Shown: positions 54,275 through 63,795 of the stretch, in pieces
Layout: the number at the start of each line of letters is the position of its first letter
Numbering within the stretch: the stretch's first letter is position 1
Source of the DNA: UTCFX2 sp002050125
GTDB taxonomy: Bacteria > Chloroflexota > Anaerolineae > Anaerolineales > UBA4823
NCBI GenBank assembly: GCA_027494035.1
Contig: JAOSJQ010000018.1
Coordinates: 34,694-98,693, forward strand
Reading direction: 5' to 3'
DNA length: 64,000 nt
Notes under the pieces: generated by a model
Databases searched by the model: none
Seen by the model: only the letters and a program-made list of their open reading frames with translations
What the model was told of the DNA's origin: nothing
Made by a program: the position numbers and the translations under genes

Positions 54275-54687
54275 CGCGCGCTCTCCCTCAAGACAATGCT
54301 GCCCGGTCTCCCCTGTTTTCGCAGCAGGCGGCGTCTGTGCCCAAGTGTAGTGCGCTTTTCCGTTCGCGTCCAGTACAGACGAAAGGGGCAGAACATCACC
54401 GCCGAGGCGCAGAGAGCGCGGAGAAAAGCCAGAAAGGGCGATTCTTGGTTCTTCTTCGCGACCAGTGTTCGGTTTCCAGTGATCGGTGCTAATTCGCCGC
54501 CGCAGATTTGCGCGGGAAAATCACCTCGAAGACAATCAGGAGCAGCACGAGCACTCTTCGACAGGATGGCTCCATTCTCGCTATAATCGCGCGCGGTCGG
54601 GGAGACCTTGCGCGCCCCGCCTGCTGCCTGACGACTCCTGCGCGCGCCCTGAGTATGGTCTGTCCTCTTCGCGGGGTACGATATGGT
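54275..54687. other. gene-free stretch
   Basis: It holds a fragment of dispersed repeat (GAGGCGCAGAGAGCGCGGAG near 54,404-54,423) and the promoter side of the ABC permease gene. No gene is seen. Confidence 0.45.
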
Positions 54688-55857
54688 ATGGTGACAACCT
54701 CTTCTTCCCAGCCGCCTCCTGCCCGGCGTTTTGCGCAGGCTCGAGCACAGCTCTGGTCGGTTTTTCAGAGCCTGCTCATCCCCATCCTATCCGTCTTCAC
54801 CGCTGTTCTGGTCGGCTCCATTCTGATCCTGTTCGATGGACGCGATCCGATCACCGCCTTTGAGGGGCTGATCCAGGGCGCTTTTGTCGAGCCGCGCGGC
54901 CTGCTGGCGACCTTCCGCAACATGACGCCGCTGGTATTATCTGGCCTGGCGGTGGCTTTCGCTTTCAAGAGCGGCCTGTTCAACATCGGCGTGCAGGGTC
55001 AGTTGATCATGGGATCAGTCGTGGCGGCCTGGATCGGATTCGCCGTCGAAGGGCTGCCCCCCCTGCTGCACATCTCACTGGCGATCCTGGGGGCCATGCT
55101 CATCGGCGGGCTGTGGGCGGCCATCGCCGGCGCGCTCAAGGCATTTGCCGACGCGCACGAGGTCATCACCACGATCATGCTCAACTACATCGCCGCCCAG
55201 TTCGCCGGCTGGCTAATCTCCACCAGCAGCGGTGGAGTGCGGGCCGGGCCGCTGGCCAGCCCGGAGTCGGTGACGGACGCTATCGCGCGCACGCCCAGGA
55301 TTCTGGAAAGCGCCAAGCTGCCGGTCATCTACAGCGTGCCGCCCAACTTCACGCTGCACATCGGCATCTTCATCGCCATCATCGCCTCGGTGGTGATCAT
55401 GTTCCTGCTGCAGCGCACCACCTTTGGCTTCCAACTGCGCATGACCGGCTTCAGCCCCACCGCCGCCCAGTATGCCGGCGTCAATGTCAGGCAAGTCACC
55501 ATCCTGACCATGTTCATCGCGGGGGCGCTGGCCGGGCTGGCCGGTGGCATTCAGACCCTCGGTGTCAACCACGATTACCAGGGCAACCAAAGCCTCGGTC
55601 TCGGCTTTGAAGGGATCACGGTTGCTTTTCTGGCCGGCAATAATCCCATCGCCGTCAACTTCTCCGCGTTCCTCTTCGGCGCAATGGATGCCGGCACCAC
55701 GCGCATGGCGCTGGCGGCGGATGTGGCCAAAGAACTCATCCAGGTCATCCAGGCGTTGATCCTCATGTTCGTCGCCGCAGACCAGATCATCCGGCGCTTG
55801 TATCGCATCCGCGCAGCCGGGCCGGGGGCGCGCCTGCGCCTCGGCGGCAGGGACTAG
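54688..55857 (+). CDS. BMP-type ABC transporter permease, first subunit
   Basis: The 389-residue inner-membrane permease has about nine helices, with NMTPLVLSGLAVAFAFKSGL, FNIGVQGQLIMGSVVAAW and ALAGLAGGIQTLG, typical of BMP-family nucleoside or simple-sugar importers (YufP-like). I start at ATG 54688 (MVTTSSSQPPPA); the frame runs further upstream. It pairs with the next gene. Confidence 0.88.
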   Translation: MVTTSSSQPPPARRFAQARAQLWSVFQSLLIPILSVFTAVLVGSILILFDGRDPITAFEGLIQGAFVEPRGLLATFRNMTPLVLSGLAVAFAFKSGLFNIGVQGQLIMGSVVAAWIGFAVEGLPPLLHISLAILGAMLIGGLWAAIAGALKAFADAHEVITTIMLNYIAAQFAGWLISTSSGGVRAGPLASPESVTDAIARTPRILESAKLPVIYSVPPNFTLHIGIFIAIIASVVIMFLLQRTTFGFQLRMTGFSPTAAQYAGVNVRQVTILTMFIAGALAGLAGGIQTLGVNHDYQGNQSLGLGFEGITVAFLAGNNPIAVNFSAFLFGAMDAGTTRMALAADVAKELIQVIQALILMFVAADQIIRRLYRIRAAGPGARLRLGGRD

Positions 55858-55869
55858 GGAGAGCGAAAC

Positions 55870-56874
55870 GTGGGCGAAACAGAGCTGGGACTCGCCATCA
55901 TCGCGACGATCAACTTCACGCTTCGCTATTCGATCCCGATCACTCTGGGCGCATTGAGCGGCATCATGTGCGAGCGGTCGGGCATCGTCAACATCGGCAT
56001 CGAGGGCATGATGCTGACCGCGGCCTTCACCGGCTTCATGACCAATGTCGCGCTCAGCAGGCCAGGAATTGACTCCTCCCTGCAAGCGGTTGGCGTGCGC
56101 CTGGGCCTGTCTATTCTCGCCGCCCTGCTGACGGGGGGCCTGCTGGGGCTGTTGCACGCGCTGCTCTCGATCCAGTACAAGGTCAACCAGATCGTCAGCG
56201 GCACGGTGATCAACATCCTGGCTCTGGGGTTGACCGGCTACTTCTACGAGTTGGAAACCCCCACCCTGGGCAAGCTGCCGTCGGTCATCAGCAACCCCTG
56301 GACGCAGACTGGCTCCCACAAACTGAGCCTGGCCAGCAATTTCAACCTGTATCTGCCCTACGACATCGGGCGCATTCTGTTCGACAAAGACCTGATCACC
56401 TACCTGACGCTGTTGCTGGTCTTCTTCCTGGGGTGGGCGCTGTTCCACACCACCTGGGGGTTGCGCACGCGCTCGATTGGCGAGAATCCGCGCGCGGCAG
56501 ACACGCTGGGCATCAACGTGCACCGCCTGCAATACACCAACTTGTTCCTGGGGGGGATGTTGGCCGGGCTGGGCGGCGGCTTCCTGACGCTGGCGGCGGT
56601 GGGCATCTTCGAGCAGAACATGACCACCGGGCGCGGCTTCATCGCCCTGGCGGTGATGATCTTCGGCAACTACCGGCCTTCGCGCGCGCTGGGGGGAGCG
56701 CTGCTGTTCGGCTTTGCCACCGCGCTGCAAGGGCAGCTCCAGCAGTTCGGCATTGACTTCCCGCACCAGCTTGTCGGGATGCTGCCCTACATCCTGACGA
56801 TTGTCGTGCTGGCGGGCTTTGTCGGTCGCGCGCGGCCTCCGGCGGCTGAGGGCGTCGCCTACGAGCCGGAGTGA
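55870..56874 (+). CDS. BMP-type ABC transporter permease, second subunit
   Basis: The 334-residue permease starts with GTG. It has ALSGIMCERSGIVNIGIEGM and GMLAGLGGGFLTLAAVG, the pattern of the YufQ-like subunit. It lies 12 bases after the first permease. The ATPase gene follows after a repeat region and a broken gene. No substrate-binding lipoprotein is seen in the window. Confidence 0.9.
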   Translation: MGETELGLAIIATINFTLRYSIPITLGALSGIMCERSGIVNIGIEGMMLTAAFTGFMTNVALSRPGIDSSLQAVGVRLGLSILAALLTGGLLGLLHALLSIQYKVNQIVSGTVINILALGLTGYFYELETPTLGKLPSVISNPWTQTGSHKLSLASNFNLYLPYDIGRILFDKDLITYLTLLLVFFLGWALFHTTWGLRTRSIGENPRAADTLGINVHRLQYTNLFLGGMLAGLGGGFLTLAAVGIFEQNMTTGRGFIALAVMIFGNYRPSRALGGALLFGFATALQGQLQQFGIDFPHQLVGMLPYILTIVVLAGFVGRARPPAAEGVAYEPE

Positions 56875-57219
56875 GAGGTTTTGGGTGGTTGGTGGTTGGT
56901 GGTTGGTTATTGGTATCTGCTCCGCAGGGGACTTCCGTATGCTTGAGGAGAGACCTGGTGCGCGTTGGCGGAAATAAACCGCCAGGTTCTTTCGTAGGGG
57001 CGCTGCTTGCTGCGCCCTGCGTGGGCCTCAGACCCGCCCCTACAAAACCGGTGGCGAACTTCTTGCCAACGTCCCTACTGCTTCCTGGTAGAACATGCGT
57101 GACACGGAAGCAACTTTGAGCGATGAGCCAATCTCAAGGACACGAGCCGTGCGTTGCTGATTGATTATGAGACGGTCTCGTTTCTTCGTCAGTCTGATAA
57201 CCCCGGGGGACACGCCAGG
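56875..57219. other. gene-free stretch with repeats
   Basis: It holds a short TTGGTGG-type repeat near 56,885-56,915 (related to the 76-bp units) and a GTAGGGGC...GCCCCTAC inverted element at 56,996-57,042. No gene is seen. Confidence 0.55.
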
Positions 57220-57638
57220 GTGCAGGATTTTCGGAAGCTAGAAGTATGGCAGCCATCACACCAACTGGTGCTCGATATCTACCAGGCCAGTTCCGGTTTC
57301 CCTCGGAAGAATTGTATCGGCCTTACCAGTCAGATCAAGCGCCGCCGCTCTCGGTGCCCGACGAATATCGCGGAGGGTGTGGACGCGAGACGTCAGGCGA
57401 ATTGCGCCGTTTCCTGTACATTGCGATGGGATCGGCCAGTGAACTGGAGTACCTTCTGTTTCTTGCGTGCGATCTCGGCTTTCTTGAACAGACAATGTAC
57501 CAACAACTCCACGAGAAAGTATCGAGCGTGCGGCGGATGCTTAATGCGTTGATCCAGAAACTAACAACCAGACCGATGAGGTCAATTGACTCACGACCCA
57601 CAACCAATAACCAAGAACCAGACCGGAAACAACCATGA
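57220..57638 (+). pseudogene. frameshifted four-helix bundle (S23-type) protein
   Basis: Two overlapping frames together give one protein: VQDFRKLEVWQPSHQLVLDI and IKRRRSRCPTNIAEG in one frame, then GRETSGELRRFLYIAMGSAS and LEYLLFLACDLGFLEQ in the next. This is the four-helix bundle S23/intervening-sequence family. The frame changes near 57,305 and 57,370. It interrupts the ABC operon. Confidence 0.75.
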
Positions 57639-60600
57639 CCTGAAACCTGCCTCCCACGACCCCACCTCCGTCCTCGAAGTCGAGGGCGTAACCAAGCGCT
57701 TCCCCGGCGTGCTGGCCAACGATAATGTCGGCCTGAAGCTGCAGCGCGGGGAGATTCTGGCCCTGCTGGGCGAGAACGGCGCGGGTAAGAGCACGCTGAT
57801 GAACATCATCTACGGCCTGTACCACGCTGACAGCGGCACGATCCGGCTGAAGGGGCGCGAGACCCGCTTTGCCAGCCCGCGCGAGGCGATCCACAGCGGC
57901 ATCGGCATGGTGCACCAGCATTTCCAACTGGTCAATGTGATGACCGTCGCCGAGAACGTGGTGCTGGGCGAAGAGAGCACTGTCGCTTACAAGGGCGAGA
58001 ACAACCCGGCGCTGCGCCTGGTCTTGCGGCGGCTGCCGAGCCTGGTGCTCTTCGCGCTGGGGCTGATCATCGGCTTCGCGCTGGGGGGAATAGGATACAT
58101 CCTCGGCGGGGCGGTCGCCGGACTGGTAGCGGGCGTGGTGGTGGCCCTGCCGCCGGTGGCCCGTTTGCTGTGGGGCATAGTCTGGCGGGTGGGCCTGGCG
58201 CTGGCCGCCCTGGCCATCACCTCGCAGGTTGAGATGATCACGCAGGTGGGCATCACAGATGTCGCGCTGCGCCAGAAAGTGGAGATGGTGCGCGAGCGCA
58301 AGCCCGCCGAGATGGACGGCGGCTACACGGTCAAGAGCGCCCTGGTGCGGCGCGAGCGGATCGCCTTTGACTGGGCGAAAGAATATCGCACGGCCAAGAA
58401 CACCCGCGGCGTGGTCACCAGCGCCAAAGCGCAGTTGGAGGAGTATCGCGGCAAGGGCGTTCCCGGCTGGCTGTTGGAGGCGATTGACGACGTGCCGCCG
58501 GTTGCCCAGGCGCTCAGCGTCGTCTTGCTGCTGATCGCCACCGGCGGGCACAGCATCACCTCGTGGCGCGGCACAGCGCGCGCGCCCAGCCGCCCGAAGC
58601 CAGCAGACCTGGCGCTCGTAGGCGCGCTGCTGATCTTCTACGTGGCGGCGGCGTGGCTGAATCTCGACATGGTCAGCACAGCAGCGCAGATGGGACTGGT
58701 CGCTGCATTGATCCTGGCGCTGGCCGCCCTTGCCCGGCGGGCATACCAGCGCCGCCAGCACGCTCCCCAAGACGGCATCGCCAAGCCCTCGCCCCTGGAT
58801 GGGATACTCGATTCGTTCCTGGTGGCGCTCCGCGATGTGACCGAGATTGGCAACGCACGCGCGGCAGCGAAGCGCGTGCGCGAGCTATCACGGCAGTACG
58901 GCCTGGAGGTGGACCCTGACGCTCCGATCGAGAAGCTGCCGGTGGGGATGCAGCAGCGCGTTGAGATCATCAAGGCGCTCTACCGCCACGCGGACATCCT
59001 CATCCTCGACGAGCCAACTGCCGTGCTCACCCCCCAGGAAAGCCGCGAGCTGTTCAAGATCATGCGCGAGCTGGCGTCGCAGGGCGTCTCCATCATCTTC
59101 ATCACCCACAAGCTCAAAGAGGTCTTTGAGGTCGCCACCAACATCGTTGTCATGCGCGATGGTCGCGTGGTGGGCACCACCACGCCCGCCCAGGCGACGG
59201 AGAGTCTGCTGGCCGAGATGATGGTCGGGCGCGAAGTCATCCTGCAGGTGGAGAAGAGCGAAGCGCAGCCCGCCGAACCGGTGTTGGAAGTGGAGAGGCT
59301 GAGCGCCATTGACGACCGGGGGGCGGAGGCGCTGCGCGGAGTCAGCTTCGCTGTGCACGCGGGCGAAGTGTTGGGCCTGGCCGGGGTGCAGGGCAACGGC
59401 CAGACAGAACTGGTCGAGGTGCTGACCGGTCTGCGCGAGCTGACTGGCGGATCGGTGCACCTGCTCGGCAAGGCGCTGCAATCCGAGCGCCAGCCTGCCG
59501 GGTCGCCCGGCGCGCGAATTGTCGCTTTCGCGCTGGATATGCTCACGGTCGTCGCCGCCTCCTATTTCGCCGCCTACTTCACAGCCTATTTCCGCAATGA
59601 GGACATGAGCATTGGGCTGGTCGCGCCGGTGGCGCTGATCGTGGACGCGCTCTACTTTCTGGGAAGCTGGCTGGCCAAGAGCCGTTCGCTGGGCATGGCG
59701 CTGGTGGGGTTGGAACTGGCCGACCAGCACGACCGGCGGCCTGGCCCGCTGCAACTGATCCAACGCTATGTGGCTTTCGTCGTGCTGCGCCTCCCCTTGT
59801 TTGTCCCGCTGCTGGTCATGGCCTGGGCGGCGCAGCGTGACGCCGACCGCCAGACCTGGCTCGACCGGCTGCTTGGCCTGCGCTTGATTCGCCGCGAGCG
59901 CATCACGCCGCGTCGCATCAAAGACGCCGGCACCAGCCACGTCCCCGAAAACCGCCAGCGGCACGGGTTGGTCAGGCTCTATTCAGTGGCCGACAATCTG
60001 GTGCTCAATGACTACTACGAGCGCCCCTTCGCCAAAGAGCCGAACCTGGCCGAGCTGCCCGGCGCGCTGCTGCGCTACCTGCTGATTGTCGGCGCTGTCA
60101 TCGCCCTCCTCACCGGGATTGCGCTTTATGTGTGGGATGAGTGGCTGTGGTCAGCGGTGCTCGACGCTTACAACGTGCCGCACGACCTGCGCGAGATCGG
60201 GGCGTCGCTCTCGCGCGCGCAGAAGACGGTCTTGCAGTATCCGCTGAACATTGGCGTGATCGCCCTGCTGATCGCCGAGTTGGCGTTTGGCGTGATCGGG
60301 CACCTGGTCGCGCTGCGCGTGCTCGGCACGGAGCGCGTCCGGGCGGCGATCAGCAGAGCCGTGACTCCCTTCCGCCAGGCGATCTGGCAGAGGCGGGGCG
60401 GCGAGGGCCAGGTGCCAGCCCCCCAGGGCGGCCTGCTGCGCGACGAGGAAGCCATCCTCAACCATGCCACCGACTTGATTGAGGAGTTCGACATCCGCAC
60501 GCCTTCGCCGACGATCAATGGCGGCAATTTGTCCGGCGGCAACCAGCAGAAGCTGATCGTCGCCCGCGAGTTCAGCCGCAGACCGCGCCTGCTGATCGCC

Positions 60601-60870
60601 GCACAGCCCACGCGCGGCATTGACGTTGGCTCGATAGAGTTCATCCACCGCCAGATCATCGAGCAGCGCGACGAGAACGCGGCGGTGCTGCTGGTCTCGG
60701 CGGAGTTGGACGAGATCATGGCTCTCTCCGACCGCATCGCCGTGCTCTACAAGGGCGAAGTCATTGACACGCTGCCCGCCAAGAGCGCCACCCGCGAGCA
60801 GCTTGGCCTGCTGATGGCCGGCATCAAGTCGGACGACGCGCGGGCCGCAGCGGAGCCGGCCCCTGCCTGA
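57586..60870 (+). CDS. ABC transporter ATPase with hydrophobic insertions in both NBDs
   Basis: The 1094-residue protein is the ATPase of a BMP-type importer, twice the usual ~510 residues. NBD1 has GENGAGKST (62-70), MVHQHF (108-113), the signature-like LPVGMQQRVE (451-460), Walker B ILILDEP (471-477) and H508. NBD2 has a degenerate P-loop GVQGNGQTE (600-608), LSGGNQQK (982-989) and LLIAAQPTRGID (1002-1013). Three extra stretches interrupt the domains: about 131-421 (several membrane helices), 631-775 (an RDD-like domain, with AGSPGARIVAFALDML) and 818-955 (two or more helices). The start is probably TTG 57586 in repeat sequence. Confidence 0.85.
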   Translation: MTHDPQPITKNQTGNNHDLKPASHDPTSVLEVEGVTKRFPGVLANDNVGLKLQRGEILALLGENGAGKSTLMNIIYGLYHADSGTIRLKGRETRFASPREAIHSGIGMVHQHFQLVNVMTVAENVVLGEESTVAYKGENNPALRLVLRRLPSLVLFALGLIIGFALGGIGYILGGAVAGLVAGVVVALPPVARLLWGIVWRVGLALAALAITSQVEMITQVGITDVALRQKVEMVRERKPAEMDGGYTVKSALVRRERIAFDWAKEYRTAKNTRGVVTSAKAQLEEYRGKGVPGWLLEAIDDVPPVAQALSVVLLLIATGGHSITSWRGTARAPSRPKPADLALVGALLIFYVAAAWLNLDMVSTAAQMGLVAALILALAALARRAYQRRQHAPQDGIAKPSPLDGILDSFLVALRDVTEIGNARAAAKRVRELSRQYGLEVDPDAPIEKLPVGMQQRVEIIKALYRHADILILDEPTAVLTPQESRELFKIMRELASQGVSIIFITHKLKEVFEVATNIVVMRDGRVVGTTTPAQATESLLAEMMVGREVILQVEKSEAQPAEPVLEVERLSAIDDRGAEALRGVSFAVHAGEVLGLAGVQGNGQTELVEVLTGLRELTGGSVHLLGKALQSERQPAGSPGARIVAFALDMLTVVAASYFAAYFTAYFRNEDMSIGLVAPVALIVDALYFLGSWLAKSRSLGMALVGLELADQHDRRPGPLQLIQRYVAFVVLRLPLFVPLLVMAWAAQRDADRQTWLDRLLGLRLIRRERITPRRIKDAGTSHVPENRQRHGLVRLYSVADNLVLNDYYERPFAKEPNLAELPGALLRYLLIVGAVIALLTGIALYVWDEWLWSAVLDAYNVPHDLREIGASLSRAQKTVLQYPLNIGVIALLIAELAFGVIGHLVALRVLGTERVRAAISRAVTPFRQAIWQRRGGEGQVPAPQGGLLRDEEAILNHATDLIEEFDIRTPSPTINGGNLSGGNQQKLIVAREFSRRPRLLIAAQPTRGIDVGSIEFIHRQIIEQRDENAAVLLVSAELDEIMALSDRIAVLYKGEVIDTLPAKSATREQLGLLMAGIKSDDARAAAEPAPA

Positions 60871-60956
60871 CAAGGGGCGGACGTGAATCGATGAGATGCG
60901 GGGGCGCGAAGGTGCGCCCCCGGTGTGTTTCCGGCTGACCGAAAGAGGTGCGGCCC

Positions 60957-62225
60957 ATGCCTGCATCGAAGATGTCAGCGGGCGGCGCGCCCGCGCGCGG
61001 AGGTGTGCGCTCGCTGCCGCGCAACGTGTGGGTGGTGACGATCACCAGCTTCCTCACCGACATTTCCAGCGAGATGGTGCTCAACCTGCTGCCGCTTTTT
61101 CTGGCGGGGTCGCTGGGCGTCAGAACCAACGTGATCGGGTTGATCGAGGGCATCGCCGACGCGACAGCCAGCCTGCTCAATGTATTCTCCGGCTGGTTCT
61201 CCGACCACCTGGGCAGCCGCAAATGGCTGGCAGTGACCGGCTATGGCCTGTCGGCGGTCGCCAAGCCGTTCCTGTATTTCGCCACTGCCTGGAGCGGCGT
61301 GCTGGCCGTGCGCTTCGCCGACCGTGTGGGCAAGGGGATTCGCACCGCCCCGCGCGATGCGCTGGTCGCTTCCACCGTGGACGCCCGGCAGCGCGGCATT
61401 GCCTTCGGGCTGCACCGCGCCGGAGACACGGCGGGCGCGGCGCTGGGACTGATCATCGCCCTGTTGGTCGTGCTGGCCGCCCAGGGCGAGCGGGTGACGC
61501 TGGCCCGCGACACCTTCCAGACGATTGTGTTGCTGAGCATCATCCCGGCGGCGCTGGCCGTGCTGGCCCTGGCCGTCGGCGCGCGCGACGTGACCAGCGC
61601 CGCGCGCCGCGCGCCCGTCCGCCTGACGCTGCACGGCTTCGACGCGCGCTACCGCCTGTTTCTGCTGGTGATGCTCCTCTTCACCCTGGGCAATTCCTCC
61701 GACGCCTTCCTCATCCTGCGCGCCAACAAGCTCGGCCTGAGCGTAGCCGGCGTGCTGGGCATGTTGATCACCTTCAACGTGATCTACGCGCTGGTGTCTG
61801 AGCCGGCGGGCGCGCTGTCCGACCGGGTGGGGCGGCGGCGCGTGCTGCTGGCTGGCTGGCTGTTTTACGCAGCGGTGTACGCGGGCTTCGCGGCGGCGAA
61901 CGCAGTCTGGCAGGTCTGGGCGCTCTACGGACTGTACGGCGTCTATTACGGGCTGAGCTATGGGGTGAGCAAGGCACTGGTGGCCGACCTGGTGCCGCGC
62001 GCGCAGCTTGGCACGGCCTACGGCGTGTACGATGCGGCGGTCGGGCTGATGGCCCTGCCCGCCAGCCTGATCGCCGGGGTGCTGTGGCAGGGCGTCGCCG
62101 GCTGGGATGGCCTGGGGCCAGGCGCACCGTTCATTTTCGGTGCGCTGCTGGCGCTGCTGGCGGCGGCGCTGTTGCCGCTGGCCCTGCGCGCGCCGGGGGA
62201 GGAAGTCATCAGTTCTGAGTCTTGA
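60957..62225 (+). CDS. major facilitator superfamily transporter
   Basis: The 422-residue protein has about twelve membrane helices. NVWVVTITSFLTDISSEMVL lies near the start and RFADRVGKGIRTAPRDALV near residue 125. This loop motif is typical of an MFS subgroup with many bacterial members of unknown substrate. The ribosome site AAAGAGGTG decides ATG 60957. The substrate is not known. Confidence 0.8.
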   Translation: MPASKMSAGGAPARGGVRSLPRNVWVVTITSFLTDISSEMVLNLLPLFLAGSLGVRTNVIGLIEGIADATASLLNVFSGWFSDHLGSRKWLAVTGYGLSAVAKPFLYFATAWSGVLAVRFADRVGKGIRTAPRDALVASTVDARQRGIAFGLHRAGDTAGAALGLIIALLVVLAAQGERVTLARDTFQTIVLLSIIPAALAVLALAVGARDVTSAARRAPVRLTLHGFDARYRLFLLVMLLFTLGNSSDAFLILRANKLGLSVAGVLGMLITFNVIYALVSEPAGALSDRVGRRRVLLAGWLFYAAVYAGFAAANAVWQVWALYGLYGVYYGLSYGVSKALVADLVPRAQLGTAYGVYDAAVGLMALPASLIAGVLWQGVAGWDGLGPGAPFIFGALLALLAAALLPLALRAPGEEVISSES

Positions 62226-62286
62226 GTCAAGAGTCTGGCGCGCGAGGCAGTCTCCTGACTCAAGACGCATGACGCCCCACTCTTTA

Positions 62287-63273
62287 CTACCATCCCTCGC
62301 GCACCAGCGCGGCGACGGCGCGCGCGCCGATCAGCATCGAGACGAGCGGCGGCCAGACCAGCCCGAAGACGGTCAGCCCGCCGAAGAGCAGATCGCTCTG
62401 CGGGCTGCTTGTGCCATCCCCAGGCAGGTGATAGCCCATCCATCCCGCCGCCAGGAATGGCACAACCACCACCAGCCAGGCGGCGAGATTCGGGCGGCGC
62501 GGTGGCGTGATGGCGTCCAGCAGCGACGCCGGGCTGCGCTGCACGGCGCTGGCGTAGAGCAGGACGACCAGGAATCCGCCCAGCGCGATCACAATGCTGA
62601 TGGCCGCCCTGTCAGTGGCGTCGCGCTCTGCGCCCAGGGCCAGTGCCGCCGCCAGCACGCCGCCCACCAGCGCCCACTCCGGCGCGCTGAGCCGCCACCC
62701 CTGGGCGCGGCGAGGATTGCCGGGCGGCAGAACGGCGCGCAGCACGCCGCACGCGGCGAGCAGGATGGCCAGCGCCGCCAGCGCTTCGCCGGAGCGCGCG
62801 GCGGGCACCGGCTCGTCGGCCACCAGCGGAAACCAGCGCACCCACACGCCCCAGGCCAGGCCGCCCGCCAGCGCGATCAGAAAATCAAGCGGGCCGGTCG
62901 CCCGCCCGCTGCTCAGCACACGGAACGCGCCGAAAGCTGCCACGAACGCCAGCGGCTGCGCGCCGAGTGGGCGTCCGAGCAGGCTGAGCGGCAGATCGCG
63001 CGCTGTGACGCCGCTGATCAGCGTGGCGTCGAGCAGCCCGTACAGCCCGGCCACGAGCAGCAGTCCCAGCGGCTCGCGCACGCCAAACCGCGCGATCAGG
63101 TCGAGCGAGGCCGCCGCCAGCGCCAGATACAGCGCGGTGAGGCCCAGCCAGTCGAGCGGGCCGAAGCGAGTCGGCGTCTGCCAGACGATCCACTCGGAGC
63201 AGACGAGCAGCAGCGCCGCGAAGCTGGCTCGCGCGCCCCAGGCTGCTCCCCGCTCGCGCCTACTGTCCCGCAT
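62287..63273 (-). CDS. hypothetical polytopic membrane protein
   Basis: The 328-residue protein has about nine hydrophobic segments separated by short loops and is rich in Ala, Leu and Gly. The two halves have similar helix spacing. No motif or family is recognised. It lies convergent with the MFS gene, 61 bases away. Confidence 0.55.
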   Translation of the reverse strand: MRDSRRERGAAWGARASFAALLLVCSEWIVWQTPTRFGPLDWLGLTALYLALAAASLDLIARFGVREPLGLLLVAGLYGLLDATLISGVTARDLPLSLLGRPLGAQPLAFVAAFGAFRVLSSGRATGPLDFLIALAGGLAWGVWVRWFPLVADEPVPAARSGEALAALAILLAACGVLRAVLPPGNPRRAQGWRLSAPEWALVGGVLAAALALGAERDATDRAAISIVIALGGFLVVLLYASAVQRSPASLLDAITPPRRPNLAAWLVVVVPFLAAGWMGYHLPGDGTSSPQSDLLFGGLTVFGLVWPPLVSMLIGARAVAALVREGW

Positions 63274-63344
63274 AGTCCCTCCTCTCGCCGCCCTCCATCA
63301 TAGCACACTCGCCGCTGACAGACTTCGGAAATCCCCACCCTTCA

Positions 63345-63795
63345 GGGGTAGGGGCGCTGCTCTGCTGCACCCCCCTTAACCTCACCCCCGCTCGGCGCTG
63401 GCGCGCCTCACCTCCCCCTCTCCGTTGACGGAGAGGGGGAAAGGCCGAGCGCAGCGAGGCCAGGGGGTGAGGTAAAGCGGCGCGAGGGTGCGTGCAAAAC
63501 CTGCCCCTGGTTAACCTCACCGGCCGCTCGGCGCTGGCCGCGCCTCGCCGCCCCCTCTCCGTCTACGGAGAGGGGGAAAGGCCGAGCGCCGCGAGGCCTG
63601 GGGGTGAGGTAAAGCGTGCGCGTCGGGTGCGTGCAAAACCTGTCAGGTAGGGGCGCTGCTCTGCTGCGCCTGGTTGACCTCACCCCCGCTCGGCGCTGGC
63701 GCGCCTCGCCTCCCCCTCTCCGTCGACGGAGAGGGGAAAGGCCGAGCGCAGCGAGGCCAGGGGGTGAGGTAAAGCGGCGCGAGGGAGTGGAACAC
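63345..63795. repeat. three tandem-like copies of a palindromic repeat
   Basis: About 150-base units with CCTCACC...GCTCGGCGCTGG, a central palindrome CCCCCTCTCCG/CGGAGAGGGGG and GGGGGTGAGGTAAAGC recur near 63,360-63,500, 63,500-63,640 and 63,650-63,790. Degraded copies lie at 40,000-40,060 and 53,000-53,045. Confidence 0.75.

Noticed and set aside
55213..56766. 517-residue minus-strand frame opposite the permeases
   Set aside because: It is the antisense of two clear permease genes; its Gln/His/Arg-rich content is typical of GC-rich antisense frames.
57541..59964. long minus-strand frames opposite the ABC ATPase
   Set aside because: They are antisense of conserved ABC motifs and carry no motif themselves.
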